Of a stretch of 64,000 nucleotides of DNA, positions 23,101 through 35,672 are shown one piece after another. The translations under genes were made by a program, and so were the position numbers. The notes below the pieces were generated by a model, which was given only the letters and a program-made list of their open reading frames with translations, made no database searches and had not been told where the DNA came from. This stretch comes from Bryoerythrophyllum caledonicum. Lineage: Eukaryota; Streptophyta; Bryopsida; Pottiales; Pottiaceae. Within the stretch, counting starts at the first letter, position 1, and the number at the start of each line of letters is the position of its first letter. The stretch spans positions 23,700,012 to 23,764,011 of the forward strand of contig OZ020521.1 of the NCBI GenBank assembly GCA_963971425.1. Reading direction: 5' to 3'.

Positions 23101-23720
23101 TAATAGGCTTGTGGTTAGTAAAGGAGAAAGATGAATCTAGATTTCTTGTGTAGTCTATTTTAAGTGAAACTATTATTCACAAGTTCTATTCTTCATATGT
23201 TTTCAAGTGCATAGGATATTTGAAATGGAATATTCATATATATTCGCATAATATCTTTGAGACATTCTTCTGACTAATAATGCACATGACTCTTTCTCCT
23301 AATTTAGAGTGCACATGCAATGTCTATCTATCCAAAAAAATAATGTTCCAAACCGTTTCCGTATTGTCAAAGAGTGGAGAGAAGTGGAGGAGAGGGAAGA
23401 AAGTTGCTGAAATTTGAGGCTTGGTGGCTTGGTGGCTTGGTGGCTATCCGCCAAGCTCTAGGAGCAGACGGCATGGCGGTCGACCACCAAGTGCCGACCG
23501 ACTGGCCTTGAGTCGATTGATCAAGGTCATTTTTTAAAATCTCCTAATGGATGTTTTTTTCCACATTGCGGCTATGTCAATGTAAACAAAAAGTATACAT
23601 TTTATGTTACTTGTTTCTAAATAAACTTGATTGCTTATTTTTAAGTATAAGTGGATATGTGGAATGAGAAATTTTTATACATTCCAACGTTTCCAACATA
23701 GAATTTGAAAGGAGTAATTA
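23100..23720 (+). mobile_element. Internal-deletion derivative of the 0-2.6 kb unit
   Basis: 23200-23400 matches 60-350 (GACATTCTTC and TGCACATGACT blocks). 23440-23520 is a short remnant of the GGCC array. 23530-23720 matches 2384-2570 (TGCGGCTATGTCAATGT and AAGTATAAGTGGAT blocks). The gene is missing. It is a MITE-like relative of the unit at the window's left end. Confidence 0.7.
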
Positions 23721-24083
23721 TTTTGGCAAGGATGTATGTAGTAAATTTAGAACTTGGAGAGAGGTGCAAGTGTTAAATGATACTTTCCAAAATCATAATG
23801 TCTATAATGTTCTACAAACAATGTAATTACATTAGCAATGTCTTAAAATATTCCGAAACTCTATACAATTTTGGGGTGGCAATATTTGTGTTCCATATAG
23901 AATTGGAAGTTGGGGGTTTGAACCAAGGTTGAACTTTCTAAACACACTTGGAATAAAAAAAAACGTAGAAGTTAAAAGATGAAGTGTTGGACTGGTAGAA
24001 TCTGACTTCTTTATTCATGTGAAAGTCCATATTTCTAATACACAATGCTCTTGACATTATAATTTATATTGCCAATTTCGAAA

Positions 24084-24211
24084 TGGTATGGCATCTGAGA
24101 ATCCGACAAAGAACCAATGACTTCTTAATGGATGAAGTACTCCATTGAAAGAGTTCATCCGCATTTAACGCATCCATTAGTTATCCAATGGATTGTTGCC
24201 ATACCATCTTG
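24084..24211. mobile_element. Foldback MITE, copy 1
   Basis: The left end ATGGTATGGCA and the right end TGCCATACCAT are inverted copies. The inside carries GAATCCGACAAAG, GGATGAAGTACTCC and TTCATCCGC blocks shared with the copy at 30107-30236. Length is about 128 bp. Confidence 0.65.
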
Positions 24212-24589
24212 CAATGAACATGTCAAAAATAAGAGCGTGAAAGCCCTCAAAAGCACTTATGATAGAGATCTCAAAACTTAGAAATAGACTACAAGTTGAG
24301 CTTATAAGCTTAAATCATTGCATGTGGACCACTTTTTTATTCTTGGAATGCCATAATAGAATTAATAGTCCCGCATTTTATTAAAAGGTACGGTGTCGTG
24401 TTGTAAATTAATATATTGTGTGAAAATATTAAAGATGTTGCCTAAGACATCGGATAGAATATGAGGAAAAAGATACAAAAGGTTGGGATCGTAGAGAAAT
24501 CCACGGTTTGGTTCAATGGGGGATAACCGGAGCTTGTTAGTATAACTTGGAAGCCTGCATCTTGTCACTATAGCTCAAGGAAGCGTAGG

Positions 24590-26880
24590 TGGCCGGTTGG
24601 CTGCTTATTTCCTGCTTTCACTAGCAAGTACCAAGTTGCAACTATCCAGGCCGTTCAACGAGTTTGATAAAGCTCGAACCCAGAACCGGCAAGCAACAAT
24701 CAACGGACCTTGACAGCCAACCAAGTCCGCAACTTGGCGACCATTAGTGGACTCAAGGCGGCTTTATACAACTGTTGAGGGACTGTACAATGTCGCGACC
24801 TTGTCCTTTAGCCAGATCTTTTGATGCGGGCTACTTTTGGTTTAAATAGAATTATTTATGGCTATTTGAGTAATTTAGTGAAGGCAAGCTTCTTAAAGAA
24901 GTTACTGAGAGATATAAAAAGGAAGATAGTTTCTTTGCCTCACATGATTTGCTTCAAGCCAATAGCTTGAGTTGATCGTATGGATTCTCAAGACCCAGAT
25001 GAGTGGGAGTTGTCATTATCGTAATTACCGGAGGATCCGTTTCAATCTTCTCAGCCATCAGCTTCCAGACGGCGAGTGCGAGATGAAGCGGGGCCTTCCG
25101 AGCGTCGTGTTCAACCACGTCCAGATCCAAGTCTGCGACAATTTGCATTTGTGAATCTACAACCGAACGCGAGAGCTCTAGTGATTGTATTGGAGGTTGA
25201 AGCTTCATTGACGGGTGGCCGTCAGATGGTGTTTGAAGGGTGTTTTGAAAATACCAATGAAGGCCAAATGGTGAGTCGTTTTTCTAATGAGATGGGCCAC
25301 CGTCTTTGGCTTCGAGGGCCGCTGACCTATTTAAGCGATGAACGGAGAACGAGTTATGTTTCTACGGTGCTCCGTCAAATTCTAGAGTTTTTATTCGGTT
25401 AGATAACGGTAGAATCCATTCAGTTGTTAATATAGGAGTTTGTTATGTGTTTATGTTTATGTTAGATCAAGATCTAAGAAAGAAAAAGAAAAGAAACTAA
25501 GAAAAGGTTTGACCGTCTTAGAATTCTTTTGGAACTTCACCTTATAAAGCCATATGGTTGGGGTTTCTTTCCTATCTTATCTTGGTAGACTTTAGAGTGC
25601 TTTTGGAAGTTAACCAATAGGCTTTAGATGCCCATGTGGCTTAGACATGGGCTGATGTGGAAGGATAAGGGGGGGTGACTCTTTTTTCTTCTTGGTGTGT
25701 GTTTTTGGTGTGTTGGAGTGTTGTGAGAAAATTCCCGAGAAAGAGATCGGGCGGTGTGTACTCGTTTTTCATGAGAATATTATGCAAGTTTGTGAAGTTG
25801 TTCCTTGTAAAGTTGCGCTTCTTTGAGCGGTGTTTTTGTTCAATTTGGAGTTCATACGCAAAAGTTATGAGAGATTGAGTGAGGAGTAGTTGGCCGCTAC
25901 CCAAGTAGAGGAGCAGCAACTTCGGGCCTTCACCACGGCTTCGATACTTTGTGTTTGGACTTGAAATTTGAAAGAAGCATACCTCATTGTATTAGCTTTC
26001 TAAGAAGCTATCCCTCGACTCATTTAGATGTGCTATGAAAAAGTTATAGCCATCTAAGTAGAGGAGAGTATTGCCGTCTTGGAAGTGGGGAGGCATGAGT
26101 TTTAAGCTTACACAAATTTTAGTGAATAGATTACTTTGAAGTGAAATTTAGAGAAGTTGTAGCTTATTAAATTAGCTTTCTATAAAGCTATTATACGGCT
26201 CATTTAGAATCGTAGTATAGAAGTTATAGCCGCCAAAGTTGGAGAGGGTTTGTTGCCATCGACTTAAAAAGGCACAAATTTTGAACCTTCATAACTTTTA
26301 GAAGGTAATTTAGAATAACCTGAGATTTTGGAGGGTGTTAGCTTATTGCACCGGCTTTCCAAAAAGTTATAGCACTTGGCATTTGGCGGCTCGAACCATC
26401 TGTGGCATCAATCTGAAGCTCGCAGCTAGTGTGGTAAAGAACTTTGGGAGGTCTTTTGTATTTTTGAACACTTCAAGACTTGAAAATAAGAAGATTTGAA
26501 GACTTGAAGAATGAAGACTTGAAGATTGAAGACTTGAAGATAAGAAGACAAGAAGACTCGCGTGTTGTGGCTTGTCGCTTTGTTATTCCTAGCCGGCTTT
26601 GGAGGCTCGTTGTTTTTATTTGTTATTCCCAGCCGGTTTTGGAGGCTAGTTGTTTTTCAATTGTGCTTCGTAAACTTTGTTGCGGCAAAGTGGGGTTAAC
26701 GGCCCATACGGTCGTGTTTATGTTGTTCCCACCGGTGAGGCGCGATTGCTGGTCACCGTGGGTTTGAAGTTTAGGAGCCAATCTTTCGGACGGTCAGCTC
26801 GTGATTTGGCCGTCCCGTTTTACCCGTCCGAGGCCGTGGTTTCTTATCACCTACCCTTACCCTTAACCCTTTAGAGCCAC
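24590..26880 (+). repeat. Dispersed 2.2-kb repeat, copy 1
   Basis: Homologous in blocks to 38930-41215: the ATTTCCTGC...CAAGTTG block at 24620, the CTTCATAACTTTTAGA block at 26290, the GACTTGAAGATAAGAAGAC block and the GCCGGCTTTGGAGGCT block (doubled at 26590 and 26630). It contains an ORF at 24979-25402 that copy 2 lacks. The family is not identified; it may be a long terminal repeat or a large non-autonomous element. It is old and decayed. Confidence 0.55.
24979..25402 (+). pseudogene. Hypothetical small ORF inside dispersed repeat
   Basis: ATG at 24979 (MDSQDPDEWELSLS), an in-frame TAA soon after, then continuous coding in the same frame to 25402, ending in LRQILEFLFG. The N-terminus is acidic, then Ser/Arg-rich, then a hydrophobic folded-looking part (ARALVIVLEVEASLTGGRQ). 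No known domain was recognised. Confidence 0.35.
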
Positions 26881-29800
26881 CACAGGATAGGCCAACGGGG
26901 AGGAGTTTGAAGATTGAAGATTGAAGAATGAAGATTAAAGAGTTGAAGACAAGAGGATTTGGTGGTCAAGACTAGAGATTTATTTGAAGACAATCTTTGT
27001 TCTCAAACCATTTCTAGCAGCAGCTAGGATCTCTGCGATTTCCCAAAGAAGAACTCTCGCTACTCGACAACGGGTATAGTCGTAGTGGCAAAAGGTAATG
27101 GCTAGATCTTCCATAGTTAGGTATGGCAGTGGCATGTATTCCGAAATTTACATATTAAGCAAGATATATTTCGAGAATCAACCACCATCAAAATTTGTAT
27201 ATATTCATGCTTGAATTGCATATCGATAAACATGTAGTATGGAATATCACTCTTGCACCTATTATGCTACTACTATTGATTTAAATAGATTATGCATAAA
27301 AGGAAAAAACAATGATTACTTAGAATAATTATTTTTATTGTTTTCCTCAGAAAGACCACAATAATAGTTATTGTTGGAAAAACTATTGGCAACATCTTTA
27401 ACAAGAATCTAAACTCATCTTACTCTTGCATCATATAAGTTTAACCCCCGCAAGCCTAAGTGTACTTTACAAGGTTTATTATGTTTACCTTCACTGCGAT
27501 CATCTTTCAATTGAAGTGGTTAAATTTCACGAATTTTTGACCACATCATCTCATATAAGTTGGAAAAACTTTCCTATCGACACATTATCATTAAAGTTTT
27601 TTTTGCAAGGTGAACCCCTAAAATTTTGAGTATTTGTCATTAAAATGCACGTTTACTTTAGAATGTACATTTACTTTGTGCAAAAATAAATGAGGGGAAA
27701 AAAAGCTTGAAGCTCTACTTTAACCCTCACATTTAGAATAACATGCTTTCAAAATTTCATGAAAGTTGATGGTATGGATTGAGAGATTATATATTTTGAA
27801 GCAAAAAACAAGGTTCTTTTTCACTTCCATGTATTTTAAGGATCATCTCCTTTTGAATTGTTGTGATGTAAATTTCATGCTTTAGATTAGAATCAAATTT
27901 TGTGCAAAAATTTGATATACAATGTTAGGTCCTTGCAAGAAAAATCAAAGTGAAATATGAAGGGTGCAAAATATTCAAAAAACATTGTGGAAGGGATTGG
28001 GGTTCAAATACTATTATGATATATATATTTATTTATTTTTGTGGTGTATCTAATTTGCCATAAATTGAGAATCCCAACAATAAAAAGGATGGCATATAAC
28101 GCATCATACAGTAAAATAAAACCGTAGAGCCAAACCATTAAAAATAGCTCTTTTCAAAATTTTAAGTGTAGTAAGGGTTGTGTATATATTCAAAAATTAG
28201 TAATTAGTGTTAAAAGTTCATATCAATTGGTTAAAATAGCTAAAATACATATTAAGCCAAGAGTTTATTAAAAGTTAGTTAAGATTTGAAGAGGTGCATC
28301 CATTTAATGAACGGTTGTAGAAGTTAAAGTACTTATAATACACACCTCTTTTCAAGAGGTGTCTTCCCTAAAATTTAGATTATACATAGCATTGGAAAGA
28401 CAATAATTCCACCACTACCATGTTAAAGATTGGAGTGTGTCCTACCTTTGGAAGCTAGTTTTTTTGTGAAACTCTTGAGTTTGTAAGAGTAATTGTTGCT
28501 ATATGTATTGGATTTATGATTGATATATGTGATTATTCATTGTATAATTATTGTCTTGATTTTGTGAATTGAGTCATTTGTAATACATTGAATATTAATA
28601 CTTCATTATAAATTAGAGAAATACCCTAATTTGTCTAACTAATACAATTTTGTGTGTATGAAGATTAATTATAAACATTGTGATGAGATGTGAGTGTGAT
28701 TGAATTAAATTAATGTAAAACTTGAGTGCAAGTAAGAGTATGATTTGATTGAAGCTTTAAGTGGCATTGTAGATGTTTGAGGAGTAATTTCATGAATGAG
28801 ATATTCATGTGTGTGTGTTAATGTGTAATCAGTGACCTAATGCAATACTTCCAGGAATGCATGGGCACTTGCCACTTTATAAAGATTTAAGTTTGAGTGT
28901 TGAAAATTAAAAATGCATAAGAGTAAGAGTAATTTTTAATACTAATGATAAAAAAATTATCAAGAGAGATGCATTCCTTGATGCATAGCATGGTAAGAGT
29001 GTTATGTGCATGTAATAAGTTGAATTAAATCTAACCTAGAAAGGAGAGACTCCTTAAGGTAGATTAATCGCATTTGTGTTTTATGACAAGTGTAAAGACA
29101 AATGAATTTACAATTTCCATTACACTCAATTCCTCAAGGTGGATTAATCGCATTTCGTTTTGATTTATAAGAAGAACATAATTAATGATTTGTATTGAAA
29201 TTCAATGGAATCTTCCATCGGTCTATCTAGGCATGGATTAAGAATCTTCACAGTTGACCACATGCACAATTGATAAAGGAATAATGTTCCTTCTAGGCAC
29301 TTAGTCCTTGGATTTAATGAATACTTTGTTCCTTTAGAGGGATGCATAACAATCTTAAATTCTTAAGAGTTTAGGTTAAACTTAAGTTTTGTTGATGGAA
29401 GAGAGTTTTTGTATAGAAATTAGAGTTAAATTAAAATACAATAGACGTTAGACCATCCGAGAAATGAGTTTAGAATCAAAAGGAGAATATGTGTGAGTCT
29501 TGGTGTTTTGTGAGTTGACCCGTTTTAAACCTTACAAAAATCTAAACCCAAAGATGTAAAAATGTCCAAAATTATTAGTGGTTCTCTTTACACTACCCAG
29601 AAATGTGTGAACATTTTTTACTTTGCTTGAAAATTAGATCTTTCATTGAAGGCATGAAATATTTATTGACATTTTTAAGAAACCTAGGTACGATCTAGTA
29701 ATACAAAGACTCTTAAAATCGATGGAAGCTTCTAGCAAAATGTTTGGAGTTGCGCGGAGTCAAAGTATGTGTGACTAGAAGAGCATTGCTTTTTCTTCAG

Positions 29801-30100
29801 GAATCCAAGTGGGACAAAATTAATGTTTCCACTAGGCTTGCATTATGGAAATCTCTGTTTAACATTCCGCAATATTCCAATTAAAATCACAATCATAAGA
29901 ACGTGCACCAAGTGAAAAGTTTCTCCCCGGGGGTGATTTCTTCCTTCAAGGATTAGACCAAGGTCTTGCATGATCAATACATCTCAATAAAAGAAAGATC
30001 CATTAGTCGAAGGAATTTTTTTGAACCATTACAAATTTGTCTTCGCCATTCACATGGGATTCCATAATTTTAATGCTTTATGCTCCGGACACCATGCTGC
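26880..30100. other. AT-rich interior of the hAT element
   Basis: No gene seen. A short duplicated block (AAGGTRGATTAATCGCATTT) occurs at about 29057 and 29136. The rest is AT-rich with no recognisable coding. Confidence 0.45.
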
Positions 30101-30106
30101 CAACTC

Positions 30107-30236
30107 CAGAATGGTGTGGCAACTGACAATCCGACAAAGGACAAAGCACTTATGAACGGATGAAGTATTCCGCCGGAAATGTTCATCCGCTCATAACTCA
30201 TGTAATTTTCATCCGATGAGCGATTGCCACACCAAC
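30107..30236. mobile_element. Foldback MITE, copy 2
   Basis: The left end AATGGTGTGGCAACTGACAA and the right end TTGCCACACCAACTT are inverted copies. The interior blocks match copy 1 at 24084-24211. Length is about 130 bp. Confidence 0.7.
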
Positions 30237-30289
30237 TTAGAATCAGCAGGTCATAGAGAAGAGTGTGATGTGCAAAAAAGGCGGGCCAT

Positions 30290-30688
30290 CCGCCGATAGG
30301 CCGTCCGCCGAAAGGCCGACCGCCGATGGGCCGTCCGCCAATTGGACGGCCACTCCGACGGCCGGGCGGCCGTCGACCTGATCGGACGGCCATCGTGCGC
30401 CCGCGCTATCAAATCGCGGCCGTCCGATCAGGCGGACGTCCGAGGTGCCGTCCGATAGCCCCGACGGCAACGACCGATTGAACGGCCTAGCGCAATTTGA
30501 CGGCAGCGATCTGGCCGCGTGGCACTTTGTTGAATCCGACGGTCCAGAAAACTTAACAGAGCCTTCCGTAAATGCATTTTACCCCCCCCCCCCCCGGACG
30601 CTGCGTCCGACGTGACGTCAGTACGTCCTCGTCTTAGGACGTCCTAGGACGCTCTCAGACCCCCAAGGACGTCGAATTGGTAACCCTG
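30290..30688. repeat. Right terminal array of the hAT element
   Basis: GGCCGTCC/GGACGGCC units (30290-30560), a run of C (30582-30594), then GACGTC and AGGACGTCCT units, ending TAACCCTG at 30688. It is the same block order as 10690-11113. Confidence 0.85.
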
Positions 30689-30696
30689 ACCTTATC
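30689..30696. repeat. hAT target duplication, right copy
   Basis: ACCTTATC, identical to 21954-21961. Confidence 0.85.
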
Positions 30697-30850
30697 CAAC
30701 TTCCCTGATCTCTGAGCTTAGCAATATTAATGTTAAAATGACTTGAGAGATGCTTGCACAAACAAGTGGAAGACACACAAGGTAGTACATACAATGCTTG
30801 AAGTAAGACGTTGCCGTCTTTCAAAGGCCTTTACTTATACTACCACTTAG
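30697..30850 (-). pseudogene. SWIM/MULE-like gene, part upstream of the hAT insertion
   Basis: On the minus strand the sequence continues the SWIM gene without change of frame across the hAT target site (AQRSGKLDKV). Upstream lies a stretch with C-x-F-H-L, like the C-x2-H motif in MULE transposases. Three TAA codons within 30 bp (about 30718-30736) either mark decay or belong to an intron end with an acceptor at CTAAG or CTCAG. Confidence 0.4.
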
Positions 30851-31250
30851 TGGCGTCTCATGCATCTTGAAAATGGCTTCTCAAGTAATTTGCAAGTCCC
30901 TTTATGCCAACTCATGGCCACCCACTTGTCCTCGCTGATTCCAAGCAAGACATGTAGGTTGGTCCTACATCTTTGACCTTGCGCCATACATGCACCTCTC
31001 AAGTTCGTTTCACCTCTCCTCATTTTCTCCCCATTTACTTTCCCCTTTTAATCTACCTCAATAACTATTTAAAATGCCGTAATAACTACGAGCAACTCTT
31101 AACTCCAATAGGGATCAACCTTCTCCTTCGTGATGGTGGCGAATGTAGGGTTGTTACCGTGATTGTGTTTCTAATGTAGATCATGGTTAGCTAGAAGAGT
31201 CCACACTTTATTGTGTTTTGGTAGGGTTCTCGTTCCAGGCTAGGCTTTTG
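30850..31250. other. No gene seen
   Basis: Intergenic stretch between the split SWIM gene and the 3' end of the host gene. Confidence 0.4.
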
Positions 31251-31254
31251 GGGT

Positions 31255-32500
31255 CATTTTATTATTCTATTGTGTGGCACCTTCCGAGGAAAGTTCGTGA
31301 GAAACAGGGCGCTGCGTTTCCGCTGGGACCGCTGTGTGCTACACAGCTTTGTGACTGGTCACTGGATCCACTCAATTGAGTACGTACTGATGGAGTTGTT
31401 GAATATCGGCTGCGTTTGATTGCATCGATTGCCTTCGTGGCTGACATCAGAATCATCACTTGCGCAGGCTGGCCCAAGAACAAATCACGCCTTTGTATAT
31501 CGCTAACGTTGGAACTCTGATTGTGTTTCGTGGGTGCAGTTGTTTGGGGTAATTGATCATAAATGCAATTACCGTCCTTGCAACGTAATGAGTTATCTTC
31601 TCTACTTGCCCATATCATCAAGCACCTCAACCTCGCACCTTACATGAAATATTAAGCTTCGTCATATACAAAAACGATGAGGTATGTTGCACACCTCCAG
31701 AACATGATCAATTTGGACTTCAAGATTGTGTAAAACCAAAAACTTCCTTCCTGATGATACTCTTTAGAAAAAAAATAAAAAATCAAACATAACTATACGT
31801 CATTTCACCACTTGGAATAGCTTATTCTAGTCAAAACTGAAATTGGACGAGGTAACGAGAACCGCAAAGGCAATAAAACCGTTGCACCAAAGTCCTTCTC
31901 ATCTTCTTGCGTACTCAGAACCAGTGTAGCAAGGTCAAATTAAATCCGCTGATGAAAACTATACAAGGGATGGTCACGTGACTTGCACATCATGCAATTA
32001 CAGGGTTCAGAGATGAATTCCGGCCACGACAACCATGTGGGGACAAAATTTCAGCACCTACAAGCTTTACAATTACCTTTCCTCCTCGTATTCTTGCGCC
32101 GTGTCACCATCATATGCAACAATTGACACTGTTTCCAACAATACTCCGGAAGTCCTGCAAACACCCAAACATATAATACATCAAACCCAACACGGTGTGA
32201 CAACAAGATTCCTCGCCTCAAAAACACCACAAACCCATCGTATGAATAACAATGACCGACACAGGATGCATATTTCAACAAGACTCGAATGATCCATGAA
32301 CACACCTTCAGCATTCCGAGAAAAATTTCCTCAATGAATATGGGAAGGTGAGGAATACATACATAAAACACTCGACTAAACACTTCCCACAACATAAACA
32401 ACTCAACTTAACAAGCAGGCAAGGATTCGATCCCGACAGAGCGTACCTGCTAAGTGCTGGATAGGGGTTGCGCTCATCATGTCGTTCGCCACAATGAATA
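31255..32500 (-). other. Probable 3' UTR/downstream region of host gene
   Basis: Between the TGA at 32501 and a minus-strand AATAAA near 31262. Open stretches here (for example 31262-31630) show no domain and are read as UTR. Confidence 0.4.
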
Positions 32501-35500
32501 TCAACCAGGACGATAGCTCTCCTTATAAGCTGAACCTCCCATCGACCCGGATACCACCACCTGCACCTGCGGAGATCTCGTGTTCGCCAAAGCCTGCTGC
32601 TGTACATATTCTGCCCCAGCCCCAAAACATGCTACACGTGGGCCCTGGGGCGTGCACCCTGCCTCGCTTGGCCCTTGCATGCTGCTCCTCTGTCCCATCA
32701 CGTTCAATGATTTCAGCCGTGTCATCTCTTTCCCTGCCACACCACTTCATCCATCAGACCACCAACCGCGATCCAAAACCGACACAAAAACACCACAACA
32801 CCTGCTCAACCCATACCGACCACAAGCACTACACACCCATCAAAGAAAACCAAGCTTTCACTTAAATCACTCAAGTCCGCCACAATACTGCAACTACATT
32901 CCACACCAAAATCCCACATCATCCCCGCACCACGTATCCTTGCCCTACAACCATTTATTGACGCTCTAGCACATCAAGTCATGCTGGCTTCGTGCCCCTA
33001 CCTTCTTCGATTGACAGCCACAGGGCCCTCTGTTCTAACCCTACGGCATGTGAACTCCGTCCGGCTGCTGATAGTGGCCGCAGAGCTGCCAAACACAACC
33101 ACACGCACAACAAACACGCCATCAATATACATGCTCAACAATCACGAGCAACACCCCATAGTGTGAACATCAAAAACGCCATTCCTTTCACCAACCCTCC
33201 CATCCCACCCCAAAAGTACTAAATATCCTGCAACAGACCAGGATACCACATGGGCGTCAAAATACATCCTCCAAACCCACCATCAAGTAAATGGCTCTGG
33301 TCATCTTCATCACACTTCTTCAGAAACAACTGTAACTGTACAAACCGCTCTTGATAGCCCAATGCCTTGGCCTCCTCACCGCTGACCTCCACTGCACTCG
33401 GTCGCTCAGCGCCCGGCCCACACAGAGCTAATGACTTGCCCCATTCCTCCTCTACACGCACAAATCCCCAGCACAGCCAGTTGAACCACATCAATGCCAG
33501 CTTTCACTCCACAGAATTAAACGCTCCGGAAGTAGACATCATAGTTCATCCAGCTCTTCTAACATATAACAACACCGTGATTATAGTGAATCCATCAACA
33601 CAACATGTTCAGACGTCTGGGGCTCATCATACATAATTAGTCAGTTAAAACTCATCAGGGGCAACTACAAATGGTAAAAGGTGCCATACATTCAGCTTAA
33701 CAGATTGCAGAACATGATCTTACATCTCACATTGATGGCTTTGGAACTCTGCTGGCCATCCTCACATATCTAGAGCAATCGACCGAGGCTACCGGCCACA
33801 ATTGTGCCAGATCCGAGTTCACGAGACAGAACCGTAGAAATCTGACCCTCACTGGACAACACACCTGTCGAAGTCCGGGAGATCGAAGCAGCAGGCCGCT
33901 GTGGTTTAGGTGAAAAGTTCAGGCTAAACGGCAAAGCCGGCTCGCCCATCGACAGAGCAAGCTTCGATGTTGACATGAGAGAGCAACCAGATCCTTTGTC
34001 CATTCTTGATTCTAGCTGCGAGAGAAGAACGCTAGAGCCATCTTGTTCATCTTCGCGATGTTCCACCCCTCTATCTCGACCACATAATTTGTCCGCAGAC
34101 CTACTGTACAGATGTTGACTTGCATAACTCGTCGAATCACTCGCAACCGTACTGCCTTTCATACCTGACGCAACATGTACCACCATTACCGACGAATCGA
34201 CATAATTTAGCCAACAAACACGAATTGGATCTCAAAACAGCTCGAGGCCATTAAATGTCGCCTACCTTGCTTCATGGACGGAGAAAGCACCGCGCCCGGA
34301 ATTAATCCTGGACTCCTCATACTGTCCTCAAACATCAGCAATTCCGACCTCGAGAACATTGCACTCGGGTCGCTGTTGTGTACTCTCTTTGGAGTCTTCT
34401 TCACAACCATGGTCTTTGGTTCACCACCACCCATTTCCAGAATCCTCCCAAACGCGTTCTCCCTGTAGCTCTGCGAAAGCAAAGCTGCTCCTCCATTACC
34501 CCAGAAAAGACTCCTGAAATCCTCCTGCTTGTTCTCATACGTGCCACCTCTTCTGCGATCTGCACCAACTTTCAGCCATGTGTGTCAGTTGGTTCAGGAA
34601 AATCCAAGTACAAAGAACGACGAGGACTCAAATTCACTTCGTCCAGTTCCCAACATTCAAAACCAACCCTTTCCAACAATCAAACTCAAGGAACTTATAG
34701 GTTAACACACCAGTGTGTAGTAATCCACACTCCACAGAGCAGAGATTACTCGCTCTCTTCAACAAAACGCCATGACAAGTTAAATACCCGACATTCCAAA
34801 CCCACGCGCGATAGAATTCAGCAACACTGGTACCACACATCACAAATTTCAAAAAAAGCATCCAGAAAACGATTACCTCGGTCTTCGTTCCTTTCCAATA
34901 TCCGCTCTCTGGATCCGTCAAGACTCATTCTTGTCTCCACTGCCTCCCTCTTTACACGCTTCGTCGATGGATCGTCGCTTGAATCCGCACAACCCTTCGC
35001 ACCATGCCCCACACGAACGCACGCACTCTGATCCAGAACTTGCCTGAAACGATGCTCCACGTTCCCTTCCACTCTTCCCCTTTCCACTTTCTCTTCCATT
35101 TCCGGACCTAATGACAACTGTAGATGCCCCCCTGTCCACTCGCCCACCTTACCGTTCTCGCCTCCACCATGCCCATCCCTTCCTTGCGATACCTGCAACG
35201 CCACTGCTCTCCCCTCTCCGCTCCGACCGCCTCTCGCGTCTGCGCTCTCCCATACGCAACTGAAATCTACACAACTCCTCTCTTTCGACCCCGAAAATTG
35301 CGAACCAAGACTCAGCCCGGCGTCCAATGAGAATCCAGCACTTTCGGTCTTCACACTGAAACTTGGACGACCCATCGACGTCATTGACTTGTCGGAGCCC
35401 GCTCGCTCAATCGCGCTACAGCTCGACATGCTGGCCTCCTCTTCGGAGCTCTTCGACGTCACCCGTGTCTCAACTTCGTCTTTCAACACGGCCTTCGTAG

Positions 35501-35672
35501 GACCTCCCATAGTAGCAAGATCACCGCTCACTAGAGGATGTCCAACATCATCCTCCACTGCAGCTAACAATGGACAGGACGTATCCACCGTTTGTGAACC
35601 GCCAATAAGGCACTCATTCGAGGCTGTCAGCACCTGCCCTCTTTCCGCCTCACCCTGGACAGCGTCCTACGC
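32501..35672 (-). CDS. Plant-specific multi-exon host gene, uncharacterised family
   Basis: Six exons on the minus strand join in frame with GT-AG introns: about 35672-34877, 34559-34266, 34164-33793, 33451-33281, 33085-33002 and 32733-32501 (stop TGA). The spliced protein ends in a conserved C-terminal block: QERFVQLQLFLKKCDEDD, then LRPLSAAGRSSHAVGLEQ, then RALWLSIEEGKEM, then TRLKSLNVMGQ. I recall this block as typical of an uncharacterised land-plant family (consensus like SRHAVELEKRAIQLSLEEGKE). Upstream are SYRENAFGRILEMG and a Ser-rich, basic region with HLQLSLGPE. There are no catalytic motifs or membrane segments; it is probably nuclear or regulatory. The 5' end is unresolved: upstream non-coding exons probably reach the CpG-rich stretch near 37.5 kb. 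An AATAAA on the minus strand near 31262 fits the transcript end. Confidence 0.7.

Larger units (their letters stand above)
21962..30688. mobile_element. 8.73-kb non-autonomous hAT element with exact 8-bp duplication
   Basis: The left end reads CAGGGTTGTCAGG. The right end read inward is CAGGGTTACCAATTC. Both ends have clusters of GACGTC palindromes, then GGCCGTCC-type arrays (22075-23100 and 30290-30560). An identical 8-bp ACCTTATC flanks both ends, and CAGGG termini with an 8-bp duplication define hAT. It inserted into an exon of a SWIM/MULE-like gene. No hAT transposase is seen inside. The interior holds a deletion derivative of the 0-2.6 kb unit, two foldback MITEs and a 2.2-kb dispersed repeat, so it must be moved by a partner elsewhere. 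The perfect duplication suggests a fairly recent insertion. Confidence 0.85.

Noticed and set aside
31262-31630. 122-residue minus-strand frame as a separate gene
   Set aside because: No domain and the position fits the 3' UTR of the host gene.
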